Both the position numbers and the translations under genes were made by a program. From assembly GCA_016873595.1 (NCBI GenBank), contig VGWZ01000138.1:1-5268 (forward strand): DNA of 5,268 nt. The letters run 5' to 3'. Within the stretch, counting starts at the first letter, position 1. Every line of letters begins with the position of its first letter. Positions 1-5,268 of this stretch are shown piece after piece. The DNA is from Nitrospira sp. (GTDB lineage Bacteria > Nitrospirota > Thermodesulfovibrionia > Thermodesulfovibrionales > SM23-35). Below the pieces are notes generated by a model. That model searched no databases. It saw only the letters and a list, made by a program, of their open reading frames with translations, and was not told the origin of the DNA.

Positions 1-1
1 T

Positions 2-487
2 ATGAGGATAACACCGCTTGATATCCAGCAAAAACAGTTTCCCATGAAGTTCAGGGGATTTGATGTTGAAGAGGTATATGCGTTTCTTGAGATAATCAGG
101 GAAGAGATGGAAGATCTGCTCAGGGAAAATGCAACTCTTAAAGAAAATGTGTATAGATTAGAAAACCAGATCAAAGAGTACAAAGACATGGAGACCACGC
201 TCAGAGAGACCTTAATGACTGCACAGCAGATGGTAGAGGACTATAAGACAAATGCACGGAAAGAGGCAGAACTCCTCGTGAAAGAGGCAGAGCTCAAGTC
301 AGATACCATACTGAAGGAAGCACAGGAAAAGGTGATTAAGATTCATGAGGATATCGTTGATCTGAAAGGGATACGGCGTCATTTTAAGGAGGAGCTTAAG
401 AGATTGATTGAAAGCCACCTGAAGATGCTCGAGTTTGATAAAGAGCGAGAAGGAGAAGAAGAAAAGGGGCTAAAGGAAGAACCATGA
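2..487 (+). CDS. DivIVA-domain coiled-coil protein
   Basis: This is a 161-residue cytoplasmic protein of the DivIVA family, whose members bind curved membrane at poles or septa through the N-terminus and recruit division, growth or polarity proteins through a coiled coil. The N-terminus reads MRITPLDIQQKQF, then a KFRGFDVEEVYAFL block at residues 16-29. F17 and R18 occupy the same positions as the membrane-contact pair of Bacillus subtilis DivIVA. From about residue 30 to 150 the sequence is charged, heptad-like coiled coil with no membrane segment. The length is close to that of B. subtilis DivIVA (about 164). The ATG at base 2 is accepted because the family signature begins at once; its ribosome binding site lies outside the window. 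The stop codon overlaps the hisS start (ATGA), so the pair is probably co-transcribed and coupled. The partner protein and cellular role in this organism cannot be read from the sequence. Confidence 0.9.
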   Translation: MRITPLDIQQKQFPMKFRGFDVEEVYAFLEIIREEMEDLLRENATLKENVYRLENQIKEYKDMETTLRETLMTAQQMVEDYKTNARKEAELLVKEAELKSDTILKEAQEKVIKIHEDIVDLKGIRRHFKEELKRLIESHLKMLEFDKEREGEEEKGLKEEP

Positions 488-1779
488 GGCATCGTCGTGA
501 GCCCCTCGGCCTGAGCTCGGGACGAAGCTCAGCCGAACGATATAATGCGCTGAAGGGCATCCAGGATATCTATCCACCAGAAGTATTTATATGGCAGAAG
601 GTTGAGAATACTGCCAAGGATGTCTTTTCTACGTATGGTTTCCAGGAATTACGTGCACCAATAATCGAGGCAACTGATATATTTGTGAGAAGTATAGGAG
701 AAACCACTGACATTGTTGAAAAAGAGATGTATACATTTTCTGATAAAGCAGGCAGAAGTATTACACTTCGGCCTGAAGGGACAGCTCCACTTGTAAGGTG
801 CTATGTTCAAAATCATCTGTATAATCTTCCCTCACCCCAGAAGTTTTTCTATTCAGGTCCAATGTTCAGATACGAAAGACCACAGAAAGGCCGTTTCAGA
901 CAGTTTTATCAGATAGGCGTTGAGGCGCTTGGTTCATCTGACCCGAAGCTGGATGCCGAGACAATCTCGATGCTCAAACTCTTCCTCGAAAGACTTGGTT
1001 TAAAGGGACTTAATTTCGAGGTTAATTCCATTGGTTGTGAGAAATGCCGGCCTGATTATAAAAATGCCCTCCTGAATTTTTTCTCAGATAAAATGAACAG
1101 GCTCTGTCTTGATTGTAAAAGGAGATATGAATATAACCCTCTCAGGATACTCGACTGTAAGGTTGATGAATGCATAAAGCTTAGAGTAGGTGCACCACAA
1201 GTAATGGATTTTCTTTGCAGTGGATGCAGGACTCACTTTGATGTAGTTCTTTCCCTGCTTCATTTGCTCAACGTCCCGTTTGAAATAAATACCACTATGG
1301 TCAGGGGACTTGATTATTACACGAGGACAACCTTTGAGGTGACAACCAAACAACTTGGAGCTCAAAATGCAGTGGCTGCAGGCGGCCGCTATGATAAACT
1401 TGTTGAGGAATTTGGAGGCCCTCCTACACCTGCGATTGGCTTTGCAATAGGGATGGAAAGAATTGTAGAACTTCTTCAAACGTCAAATAAACAGGATATA
1501 CCTAACCCTAAAGTTTTCATTGCCACCATCGGAGCACCAGCAGAAAAAGAAGCACTGATTATTGCAAACAGGCTCAGAGAGAATGGGATATGGGTTGAAA
1601 TTGGATATGCTGGTAATTCCTTAAAGAGTCAGCTGAGAAAGGCAGATAGATTATCCGCAGGGTATGTTCTGATAATAGGTGACGATGAGATCAGTTCCGG
1701 TAAAGTGAAATGGAAGCGCCTTTCAGATGGGACACAGGGCGAGATACCGTTTAGTGAAGCATACGATTTTTTTCAATAA
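484..1779 (+). CDS. hisS: Histidyl-tRNA synthetase (HisRS)
   Basis: This is a class II aminoacyl-tRNA synthetase that charges tRNA-His in the cytoplasm; 431 residues, slightly long for the family. Visible signatures are TLRPEGTAPLVR (94-105), motif 2 with MFRYERPQKGRFRQFYQIGVE (127-147), the HisRS-specific RGLDYYTRTTFE (274-285), motif 3 GFAIGMERI (319-327), and a C-terminal anticodon-binding domain from about 342. The insertion domain carries four Cys pairs (C185/C188, C208/C211, C225/C230, C245/C248), suggesting a zinc or structural Cys cluster as in a subset of bacterial HisRS. The ATG overlaps the upstream stop as ATGA and has AAAGGA at 472-477, 6 nt ahead. No in-frame ATG or GTG lies between it and the family's usual beginning (YNALKGIQDIYPPE, from residue 20), so the start is well supported. 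Residues 3-18 or so are not typical of HisRS and are encoded by a hairpin repeat (490-540). Confidence 0.97.
   Translation: MRHRREPLGLSSGRSSAERYNALKGIQDIYPPEVFIWQKVENTAKDVFSTYGFQELRAPIIEATDIFVRSIGETTDIVEKEMYTFSDKAGRSITLRPEGTAPLVRCYVQNHLYNLPSPQKFFYSGPMFRYERPQKGRFRQFYQIGVEALGSSDPKLDAETISMLKLFLERLGLKGLNFEVNSIGCEKCRPDYKNALLNFFSDKMNRLCLDCKRRYEYNPLRILDCKVDECIKLRVGAPQVMDFLCSGCRTHFDVVLSLLHLLNVPFEINTTMVRGLDYYTRTTFEVTTKQLGAQNAVAAGGRYDKLVEEFGGPPTPAIGFAIGMERIVELLQTSNKQDIPNPKVFIATIGAPAEKEALIIANRLRENGIWVEIGYAGNSLKSQLRKADRLSAGYVLIIGDDEISSGKVKWKRLSDGTQGEIPFSEAYDFFQ
490..540. repeat. REP-like palindromic repeat inside the hisS 5' end
   Basis: A GC-rich imperfect palindrome is embedded in otherwise AT-richer coding DNA. 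The left arm is 506-517 (TCGGCCTGAGCT), the right arm is 526-536 (AGCTCAGCCGA), with a single bulged C and an 8-nt loop, giving an 11-bp stem. TCGT at 495-498 or nearby and ACGA at 537-540 extend the symmetry loosely. The sequence resembles the small TCGTGAGC...CTGAGCT...GAACGA dispersed repeats I recall from several environmental bacterial genomes; no second copy is visible here. If the original gene began ATG-AGG-TAT-AAT, the insert would be 51 bp (17 codons), which keeps the frame. The exact borders are uncertain by a few bases. Confidence 0.65.
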
Positions 1780-1784
1780 ATTCT

Positions 1785-3296
1785 TTACCCTACAACATCA
1801 AGCTTTCTGATTCTAAACCCAACTCCTAAATCCTCTGCAATCTTTCTGCATTTTTCTACATCAACACCTTCAAGATCAACAACTGTAATCTGGATGTGAG
1901 ATATAAATTGTTTGGCCTCTTTTATAAAGGAGAGAATTTCTCTATACGCATTTTTAAAGGTAGGCTTGCACACTCTGTTGTATGTCTCTTCATCATGAGC
2001 ATCAAGGCTCACCGATATACTATCAACAATACCTTTGAGTTCAGGAAGAATATTTCTCCCATGTATCAGATTTCCATGCCCGTTTGTATTTATCCTGACC
2101 TTACCCTTATTCTGTTTTATCCATGCTGCAACACTTTTCACCAGATCAAGTCTCAGGAGAGGCTCTCCATATCCACAAAATACAATCTCTCTATAGTGTG
2201 ACGGATCACCTATTGCATCCTTAAGCTCTTCCTCTGAGGGTTCCTCTGAAAGTCTTAGATTATGACCTTTCACATAGTTTGTGTGAAATCTTATACAGAA
2301 AGAACATTCGTTTGTGCACCGGTTTGTAATATTAAGATAAAGGTTATCCCTTATCTTGTAGGCGATTACACCTCTTTCTGGTAACTGACCTATTTTAAAA
2401 AGTCGTTTTGCATTCAAAGTAGTAATCCTTGCAAAGTCTTCAATCGTTATGCCTCTCATTTCTGCAATTGCACGTGCTGTATGGATGAGATAAGAAGGTT
2501 CGTTCCTCTTTCCCCTGAACGGCTCGGGTGAGAGATATGGCGCATCTGTTTCGATAAGCAGATAATCATCAGGTATCGCCTTTGCAATCTCCCTCGGCTT
2601 TTTTGCGTTTTTAAAGGTCACAGGTCCTGCCAATGATATGTAAAAACCCATTGCCATAGCCTTCTCCGCCATCTCGATATCGCCAGAAAAGCAATGGAGG
2701 ACTCCCTTGGTAACTCCTGATTCCCTGAGAATGTCAATAGTATCTTTTTTGGCTTCCCTGCTGTGTATCACTACGGGGAGATTGACCTCTTTTGCATAGT
2801 AAAGTTGTCGTATAAACACATCTCTCTGAATCTCCCTTGGCGAATTATCATAATGGTAATCAAGTCCAATTTCACCAATCGCAACAACCTTCGGAAGCGA
2901 AGATGCATGATGCATGATGCATGATGCATGATTTTTTAATTCTTTATCCTGCATCCTGTATCTTGTATCTTGTATCCTGCATTGCGTCACCCATGCCTTG
3001 ATTTGATCAAATATGTCCTCTGTAAAGTCCTTTGCATCATGCGGATGGATTCCGACTGCTGAATAGATAAAATCATATCTTTGAGAAAGCTCAAGTCCTC
3101 GTTGATTGCCTTCCAAGTCAGAGCCGATAGTAATTATTGCCTCAATACCTGCTGTTTTTGCACGCTGAATGACTTCTTCCCTGTCTGGATTAAAATCATC
3201 CATTTCAAGATGGCAGTGGGTATCGATCAGGCTGATGGCTGATGGCTGAGAGCTAATAGCAGAATTATGCACCGAATTTCTTGAGTCTGCCTGCAT
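1785..3296 (-). CDS. TatD-family hydrolase fused to a radical SAM domain
   Basis: This is a two-domain protein of 503 residues. The N-terminal part (about 22-300) is a TatD-type metal-dependent DNase/hydrolase with all ligands visible: DTHCH (H27, H29), GEIGLDYH (E142), VVIHSR (H178), LHCFSG (H201) and ETDAPYL (D251). The C-terminal part (about 305-503) is a short radical SAM domain with CTNECSFC (C327, C331, C334), expected to hold a 4Fe-4S cluster, and CGYGEP (374-379). It matches the family annotated as TatD-associated radical SAM protein; its substrate is unknown to me. The start is uncertain: ATG 3296 is chosen, but TTG 3302 and GTG 3272 are in frame and none has a clear Shine-Dalgarno. 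The gene overlaps the apgM end by about 32 bp, so coupling is likely. Residues about 105-135 and 12-22 are encoded by heptamer tandem repeats and are absent from typical TatD proteins. It converges on hisS with a 5-bp gap. Confidence 0.9.
   Translation of the reverse strand: MQADSRNSVHNSAISSQPSAISLIDTHCHLEMDDFNPDREEVIQRAKTAGIEAIITIGSDLEGNQRGLELSQRYDFIYSAVGIHPHDAKDFTEDIFDQIKAWVTQCRIQDTRYRMQDKELKNHASCIMHHASSLPKVVAIGEIGLDYHYDNSPREIQRDVFIRQLYYAKEVNLPVVIHSREAKKDTIDILRESGVTKGVLHCFSGDIEMAEKAMAMGFYISLAGPVTFKNAKKPREIAKAIPDDYLLIETDAPYLSPEPFRGKRNEPSYLIHTARAIAEMRGITIEDFARITTLNAKRLFKIGQLPERGVIAYKIRDNLYLNITNRCTNECSFCIRFHTNYVKGHNLRLSEEPSEEELKDAIGDPSHYREIVFCGYGEPLLRLDLVKSVAAWIKQNKGKVRINTNGHGNLIHGRNILPELKGIVDSISVSLDAHDEETYNRVCKPTFKNAYREILSFIKEAKQFISHIQITVVDLEGVDVEKCRKIAEDLGVGFRIRKLDVVG
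2902..2932. repeat. Heptanucleotide tandem repeat, unit GATGCAT
   Basis: Four perfect copies of the 7-mer GATGCAT plus 3 further bases form a 31-bp array inside the TatD domain. On the coding (-) strand it is read in all three phases and gives HASCIMHHAS. Each unit contains the palindrome ATGCAT. It lies just before the conserved strand leading to GEIGLDYH, probably in a surface loop. Confidence 0.93.
2946..2982. repeat. Degenerate heptanucleotide tandem repeat, unit GTATCYT/GCATCCT
   Basis: The + strand reads ATCCT, then GCATCCT, GTATCTT, GTATCTT, GTATCCT and GCAT: about 5.3 copies of a 7-mer with a few substitutions. On the coding strand it gives CRIQDTRYRMQD. It is separated by 13 bp from the GATGCAT array, and the two together make up most of the extra loop of the TatD domain. 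Confidence 0.9.
3231..3260. repeat. Heptanucleotide tandem repeat at the apgM/tatD junction, unit GCTGATG
   Basis: The + strand reads GCTGATG, GCTGATG, GCTGAGA, GCTAATA and GC: about 4.3 copies of a 7-mer, the last two degenerate. On the coding strand it encodes SAISSQPSAIS near the N-terminus of the TatD/radical SAM protein. It fills the gap between the apgM stop codon (3265) and the first conserved TatD residues (about 3227), where the original start codon and ribosome binding site would be expected. Confidence 0.88.
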
Positions 3297-4473
3297 TTGC
3301 AAGGGCTAATGTCATGAGATTGACTGTGGGGAAGATACCAAACTCTCCCTTTGTGAACTCCCTTTCAGTAAATGCCTTACAGGTGTCACCGAGAACATAT
3401 GGAGACTTTAGCAGAACAGGCACAGGATGCCAGCTATGGCTCTTTAAAACAGAAGGTGTTGAGTGGTCACCTGTTATTATGAGCACATCAGGGTTGAGGC
3501 TCAATATTTCGGGCAATACGCTGTCAAACTCTTCGATCTTCGAGGCTTTTCCTGCGAAGTTCCCATCCTCTCCGAACGAATCAATTTTTTTCATGTGCAA
3601 GAAAAAAAAGTCATAGTCATTATAATTCTTTTTGAGAAAATCTATCTCTTCTTTTAAATCCCCTGTGATTGCAGGTGAATCCATTCCGATTAGGCTTGCA
3701 AGGCCACGATACATGGGATACGTGGCGATGCATAGAGATTTCAGTCCGTAGATCTCATCAAAATGGGGGATATCAGGCACCTGTGAAAAACCACGAAGCA
3801 GGACAAAATTTGCCGCTGGCTCATTTTTTATGGACTCTGCGATTTGCGAGATTAATTTCTCAGTGATCTTTGCAACTCGCTCTGCCTGTGGTGTTTCAGG
3901 GGTAATAGGGATCGGGGATTTCCCCTCTTTCTGGGGGTCTGTGTCTTTTATCGAGGCAGAACCCTGTGGGAGGGGTTCAGGGAATCTGAGCACAACTGCA
4001 AATCTATGTTCCATCCCGGGTGCAAAGATTACCTCGGCATCATCAATCATTCGTATTTTTTCTTGCAGTCTTCCTGTAAGTTTTTTATTTTTATCTGTGG
4101 GAATCCTTCCTGCGCGCCTATCCTTAATGATGCCATCCTGGATAGTCGCATAATTCACCCGTATGGCTACATCAGTCTTTTTTAATTCTATTCCAAGACC
4201 AAGTGCCTCAAGTACTCCCCTTCCTATCTGCCATTCAATCGGGTCGTAGCCAAAGAGAGAAAGATGTCCAGGCCCGCTTCCCGGGGTTATTCCCATCGCA
4301 ACGGGAATGTGAAGCCCGCAAGCAGACATCGCTGTAAGTGCATCGAGATGAGGTTTACGTGCAACATCAAGCTCTGTTTTCCCTTTTAAAGGAAGTCCTC
4401 CAAGTCCGTCAAGAACGACGAAGAGTATTTTGGTGTTGTTTTTCTGTATTAAGTCTTTTATTAATTTTTGCAT
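3265..4473 (-). CDS. apgM: 2,3-bisphosphoglycerate-independent phosphoglycerate mutase, archaeal type
   Basis: This 402-residue cytoplasmic enzyme of the alkaline-phosphatase/iPGM metalloenzyme superfamily is expected to interconvert 3- and 2-phosphoglycerate in glycolysis and gluconeogenesis. Signatures, numbered from the chosen start: FVVLDGLGG (D22, metal), TPGSGPGHLSLFGYDP (S66, predicted phosphorylated Ser), DRRAGRIPT (118-126), SDTDPQ-like KDTDPQKEG (176-184), HMKKIDSFGEDGNF (293-306), GDHSTP (D336, H337) and SWHPVP (H349). In the commoner DEAGHDG motif the last His is a metal ligand; here it is Glu (E302). This probably marks a subfamily rather than a dead enzyme, because the other ligands remain. 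ATG 4473 is chosen because the reading frame upstream runs into the preceding gene and lacks family similarity; no good Shine-Dalgarno is visible. It starts 22 bp after the lipoprotein stop and overlaps the next gene. A related phosphotransferase of the same superfamily remains possible. Confidence 0.92.
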   Translation of the reverse strand: MQKLIKDLIQKNNTKILFVVLDGLGGLPLKGKTELDVARKPHLDALTAMSACGLHIPVAMGITPGSGPGHLSLFGYDPIEWQIGRGVLEALGLGIELKKTDVAIRVNYATIQDGIIKDRRAGRIPTDKNKKLTGRLQEKIRMIDDAEVIFAPGMEHRFAVVLRFPEPLPQGSASIKDTDPQKEGKSPIPITPETPQAERVAKITEKLISQIAESIKNEPAANFVLLRGFSQVPDIPHFDEIYGLKSLCIATYPMYRGLASLIGMDSPAITGDLKEEIDFLKKNYNDYDFFFLHMKKIDSFGEDGNFAGKASKIEEFDSVLPEILSLNPDVLIITGDHSTPSVLKSHSWHPVPVLLKSPYVLGDTCKAFTEREFTKGEFGIFPTVNLMTLALANAGRLKKFGA

Positions 4474-4495
4474 GATACAAATATTAATGGATATC

Positions 4496-5113
4496 TTATT
4501 TTTTTGTCCAGTTTCCACTGGGGTCCTGTATCCACCACCCTTTTTTAGCAGAATCCCGTCTGATTGCTGCAAATTGTTCAATAGCCTGAGACATCACCTG
4601 GTTCAGATTTTCTTCTTTTTCAGGAAGTCTGTTTATTCTTACTATTGCTTTTGCCATTCCTTTCATGACAGTTTTTCTGTTTTCGTTCTCCAAGTCGACA
4701 AGTTTCTTATCAGCAGGGGTCTGTGTTTTTTCCCTTACGGCGAGCAGTCCGTCATTAGCCTCTCCTACCGCTCCACTATCCCTGAGCCTATCAATATCAG
4801 CAATCCTTGCTCCCATTTCTTTGTATGCATTCACCACATCTGGCATCTTTTTTACCGTTTCTGAAATCCTGTCAGCGAGTCCCTTCTCCTGAGCATATAC
4901 AGATGTAATGAATTCAAATCTTATCGAACTTTCTGATTTACCTTCCGGTTTCTTGTCTTCAATCTTCTTGTCAGTACCCATAAGTTCTTTTTCCAGATTT
5001 TTGTATGCCTCCTTCACATCTTTTTCCGGAAAGTAGATATTCACTGTGATAACAGCACATGATGCAACAACAAAAAATAGTGCTCCTACAATAAACTTCA
5101 TCTTTCTTTTCAT
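4496..5113 (-). CDS. YdbL/DUF1318-family lipoprotein
   Basis: This is a 205-residue predicted envelope lipoprotein of unknown biochemical function. The N-terminus has positive charges (MKRKMKF), a hydrophobic stretch IVGALFFVV and a lipobox VASC with C19 as the predicted lipidated residue. After it come VNIYFPEKDVKEAYKNLEKEL (24-44), a charged Lys/Glu linker, then a segment with GLADRI, AVGEANDGLLAVR (115-127) and LENENRKTVMKGMAKA, and the C-terminal GWWIQDPSGNWTKK. The VNIYFPE block, the GEANDGLL block and the W-x-Q-x-P-x-G-x-W end resemble DUF1318/YdbL proteins, which in enterobacteria are encoded beside envelope genes ydbH and ynbE; those partners are not in this window. ATG 5113 has a near-perfect Shine-Dalgarno 5 nt upstream; an in-frame TTG at 5131 would place the signal peptide oddly and consume that site. 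It is first in a probable operon with apgM. Confidence 0.85.
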   Translation of the reverse strand: MKRKMKFIVGALFFVVASCAVITVNIYFPEKDVKEAYKNLEKELMGTDKKIEDKKPEGKSESSIRFEFITSVYAQEKGLADRISETVKKMPDVVNAYKEMGARIADIDRLRDSGAVGEANDGLLAVREKTQTPADKKLVDLENENRKTVMKGMAKAIVRINRLPEKEENLNQVMSQAIEQFAAIRRDSAKKGWWIQDPSGNWTKK

Positions 5114-5118
5114 ATCCT

Positions 5119-5125
5119 CCTCCTT
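5119..5125 (-). promoter_or_regulatory. Strong Shine-Dalgarno of the DUF1318 lipoprotein gene
   Basis: The minus strand reads AAGGAGG here, 5 nt before the ATG at 5113. This decides the start of the lipoprotein against the longer TTG option. It is by far the best ribosome binding site on this strand; the two downstream genes have none that is convincing. Confidence 0.85.
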
Positions 5126-5130
5126 ATCCA

Positions 5131-5150
5131 AATTTAGTCTATCCTAAATT
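5131..5150 (-). promoter_or_regulatory. Palindrome in the leader of the lipoprotein-apgM-tatD operon
   Basis: Perfect 7-bp inverted arms, AATTTAG (5131-5137) and CTAAATT (5144-5150), are separated by 6 bp. It lies 5 bp upstream of the Shine-Dalgarno. It could be a regulator binding site or a weak AU-rich hairpin in the leader RNA. The DNA beyond it (5151-5190) is very AT-rich and plausibly holds the promoter; AATCAA at 5179-5184 reads TTGATT on the minus strand as a possible -35, but no good -10 follows at standard spacing. The regulator is unknown. Confidence 0.4.
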
Positions 5151-5217
5151 GAGCGATTTATTTATTTAAAACCATATTAATCAAGGTATTCTAAAGAAAA
5201 TGCAATCACCCAATAAG

Positions 5218-5268
5218 TGTCATTCTCTGGCTTGACCAGAGAATCCAGGGTTTCCCGTGAAAACGGGA
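5218..5268. repeat. REP-like double-hairpin dispersed repeat (cut by the window end)
   Basis: Two adjacent hairpins are visible. The first has perfect 9-bp arms, ATTCTCTGG (5222-5230) and CCAGAGAAT (5236-5244), around CTTGA. The second has TCCCGT (5253-5258) and ACGGGA (5263-5268) around a GAAA tetraloop and may continue past the edge. The layout TGTCATTC...GGCTTGACC...GAATCCAG followed by a TTCCCG hairpin resembles dispersed repeats I recall from Nitrospirota, deltaproteobacterial and other environmental genomes. No T-tract follows either hairpin, so it does not look like an intrinsic terminator. It lies about 100 bp upstream of the lipoprotein gene. Confidence 0.6.

Noticed and set aside
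1084..1479. 131-codon open frame on the - strand inside hisS
   Set aside because: It is antisense to well-conserved HisRS motifs, shows no recognisable domain or ribosome binding site, and is a shadow of the real gene.
1896..2201. 101-codon open frame on the + strand inside the radical SAM domain
   Set aside because: It lies opposite conserved radical SAM sequence and has no family features of its own.
2902..2982. CRISPR array
   Set aside because: The repeats are 7 bp and directly abutting, with no spacers, and lie in coding sequence.
3914..3925. GGGGATTTCCCC palindrome
   Set aside because: It is a 5-bp-arm palindrome inside conserved-frame apgM coding DNA, short enough to be chance, with no partner sites.
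3281..4153. Four + strand open frames opposite apgM
   Set aside because: All lie antisense to conserved mutase motifs and have no plausible protein features; the apgM frame accounts for this DNA.
4474..4581. N-terminal extension of apgM by 36 codons
   Set aside because: The extension overlaps the 3' end of the lipoprotein gene by about 86 bp, its residues do not resemble the family, and ATG 4473 directly precedes the typical N-terminal strand.
4430..4892. + strand open frames opposite the lipoprotein gene, rich in Phe and Ser
   Set aside because: The Phe/Ser richness is what the complement of a Lys/Glu-rich coiled region gives; the lipoprotein has a strong ribosome binding site and lipobox.
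5222..5268. Intrinsic transcription terminator
   Set aside because: Neither stem is followed by a run of T on either strand within the window, and two different stems in a row look more like a dispersed repeat.

Overview
The window is ordinary bacterial chromosome holding five protein genes. It has no phage, transposase, CRISPR or defence genes, and no tRNA or rRNA. The likely host is a moderate-GC, Gram-negative-type bacterium. A YdbL/DUF1318-like lipoprotein, a DivIVA-domain protein, an archaeal-type phosphoglycerate mutase and a TatD/radical SAM fusion, together with several families of small dispersed and tandem repeats, fit best with Nitrospirota or a deltaproteobacterial (Desulfobacterota) lineage. 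That placement is inference from gene content.

Left part, + strand (2-1779): a DivIVA-domain coiled-coil protein is followed by histidyl-tRNA synthetase (hisS). The two overlap by ATGA and are probably translationally coupled. The first 18 or so codons of hisS do not belong to the family; they are encoded by a hairpin-forming, REP-like repeat that sits in frame just after the start codon.

Right part, - strand (5113 down to 1785): a probable three-gene operon runs DUF1318 lipoprotein, apgM, then a TatD nuclease fused to a radical SAM domain. It converges on hisS with only 5 bp between the stop codons. The operon starts from an AT-rich leader carrying a 7-bp-arm palindrome and a strong Shine-Dalgarno. 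The apgM and tatD-rSAM reading frames overlap.

The most notable feature is repeat invasion of coding DNA. Three heptanucleotide (7-bp) tandem arrays lie inside the tatD-rSAM gene. One fills the apgM/tatD junction at the N-terminus, and two adjacent ones encode an insertion of about 28 residues in the nuclease domain. A different palindromic repeat encodes the hisS N-terminus, and a third type, with two hairpins, sits at the right edge of the window. The genes are housekeeping or conserved accessory functions (cell pole/division, translation, glycolysis, nuclease/radical SAM, envelope). I do not see a previously undescribed multi-gene system; the repeats and the fusion are what merit follow-up.
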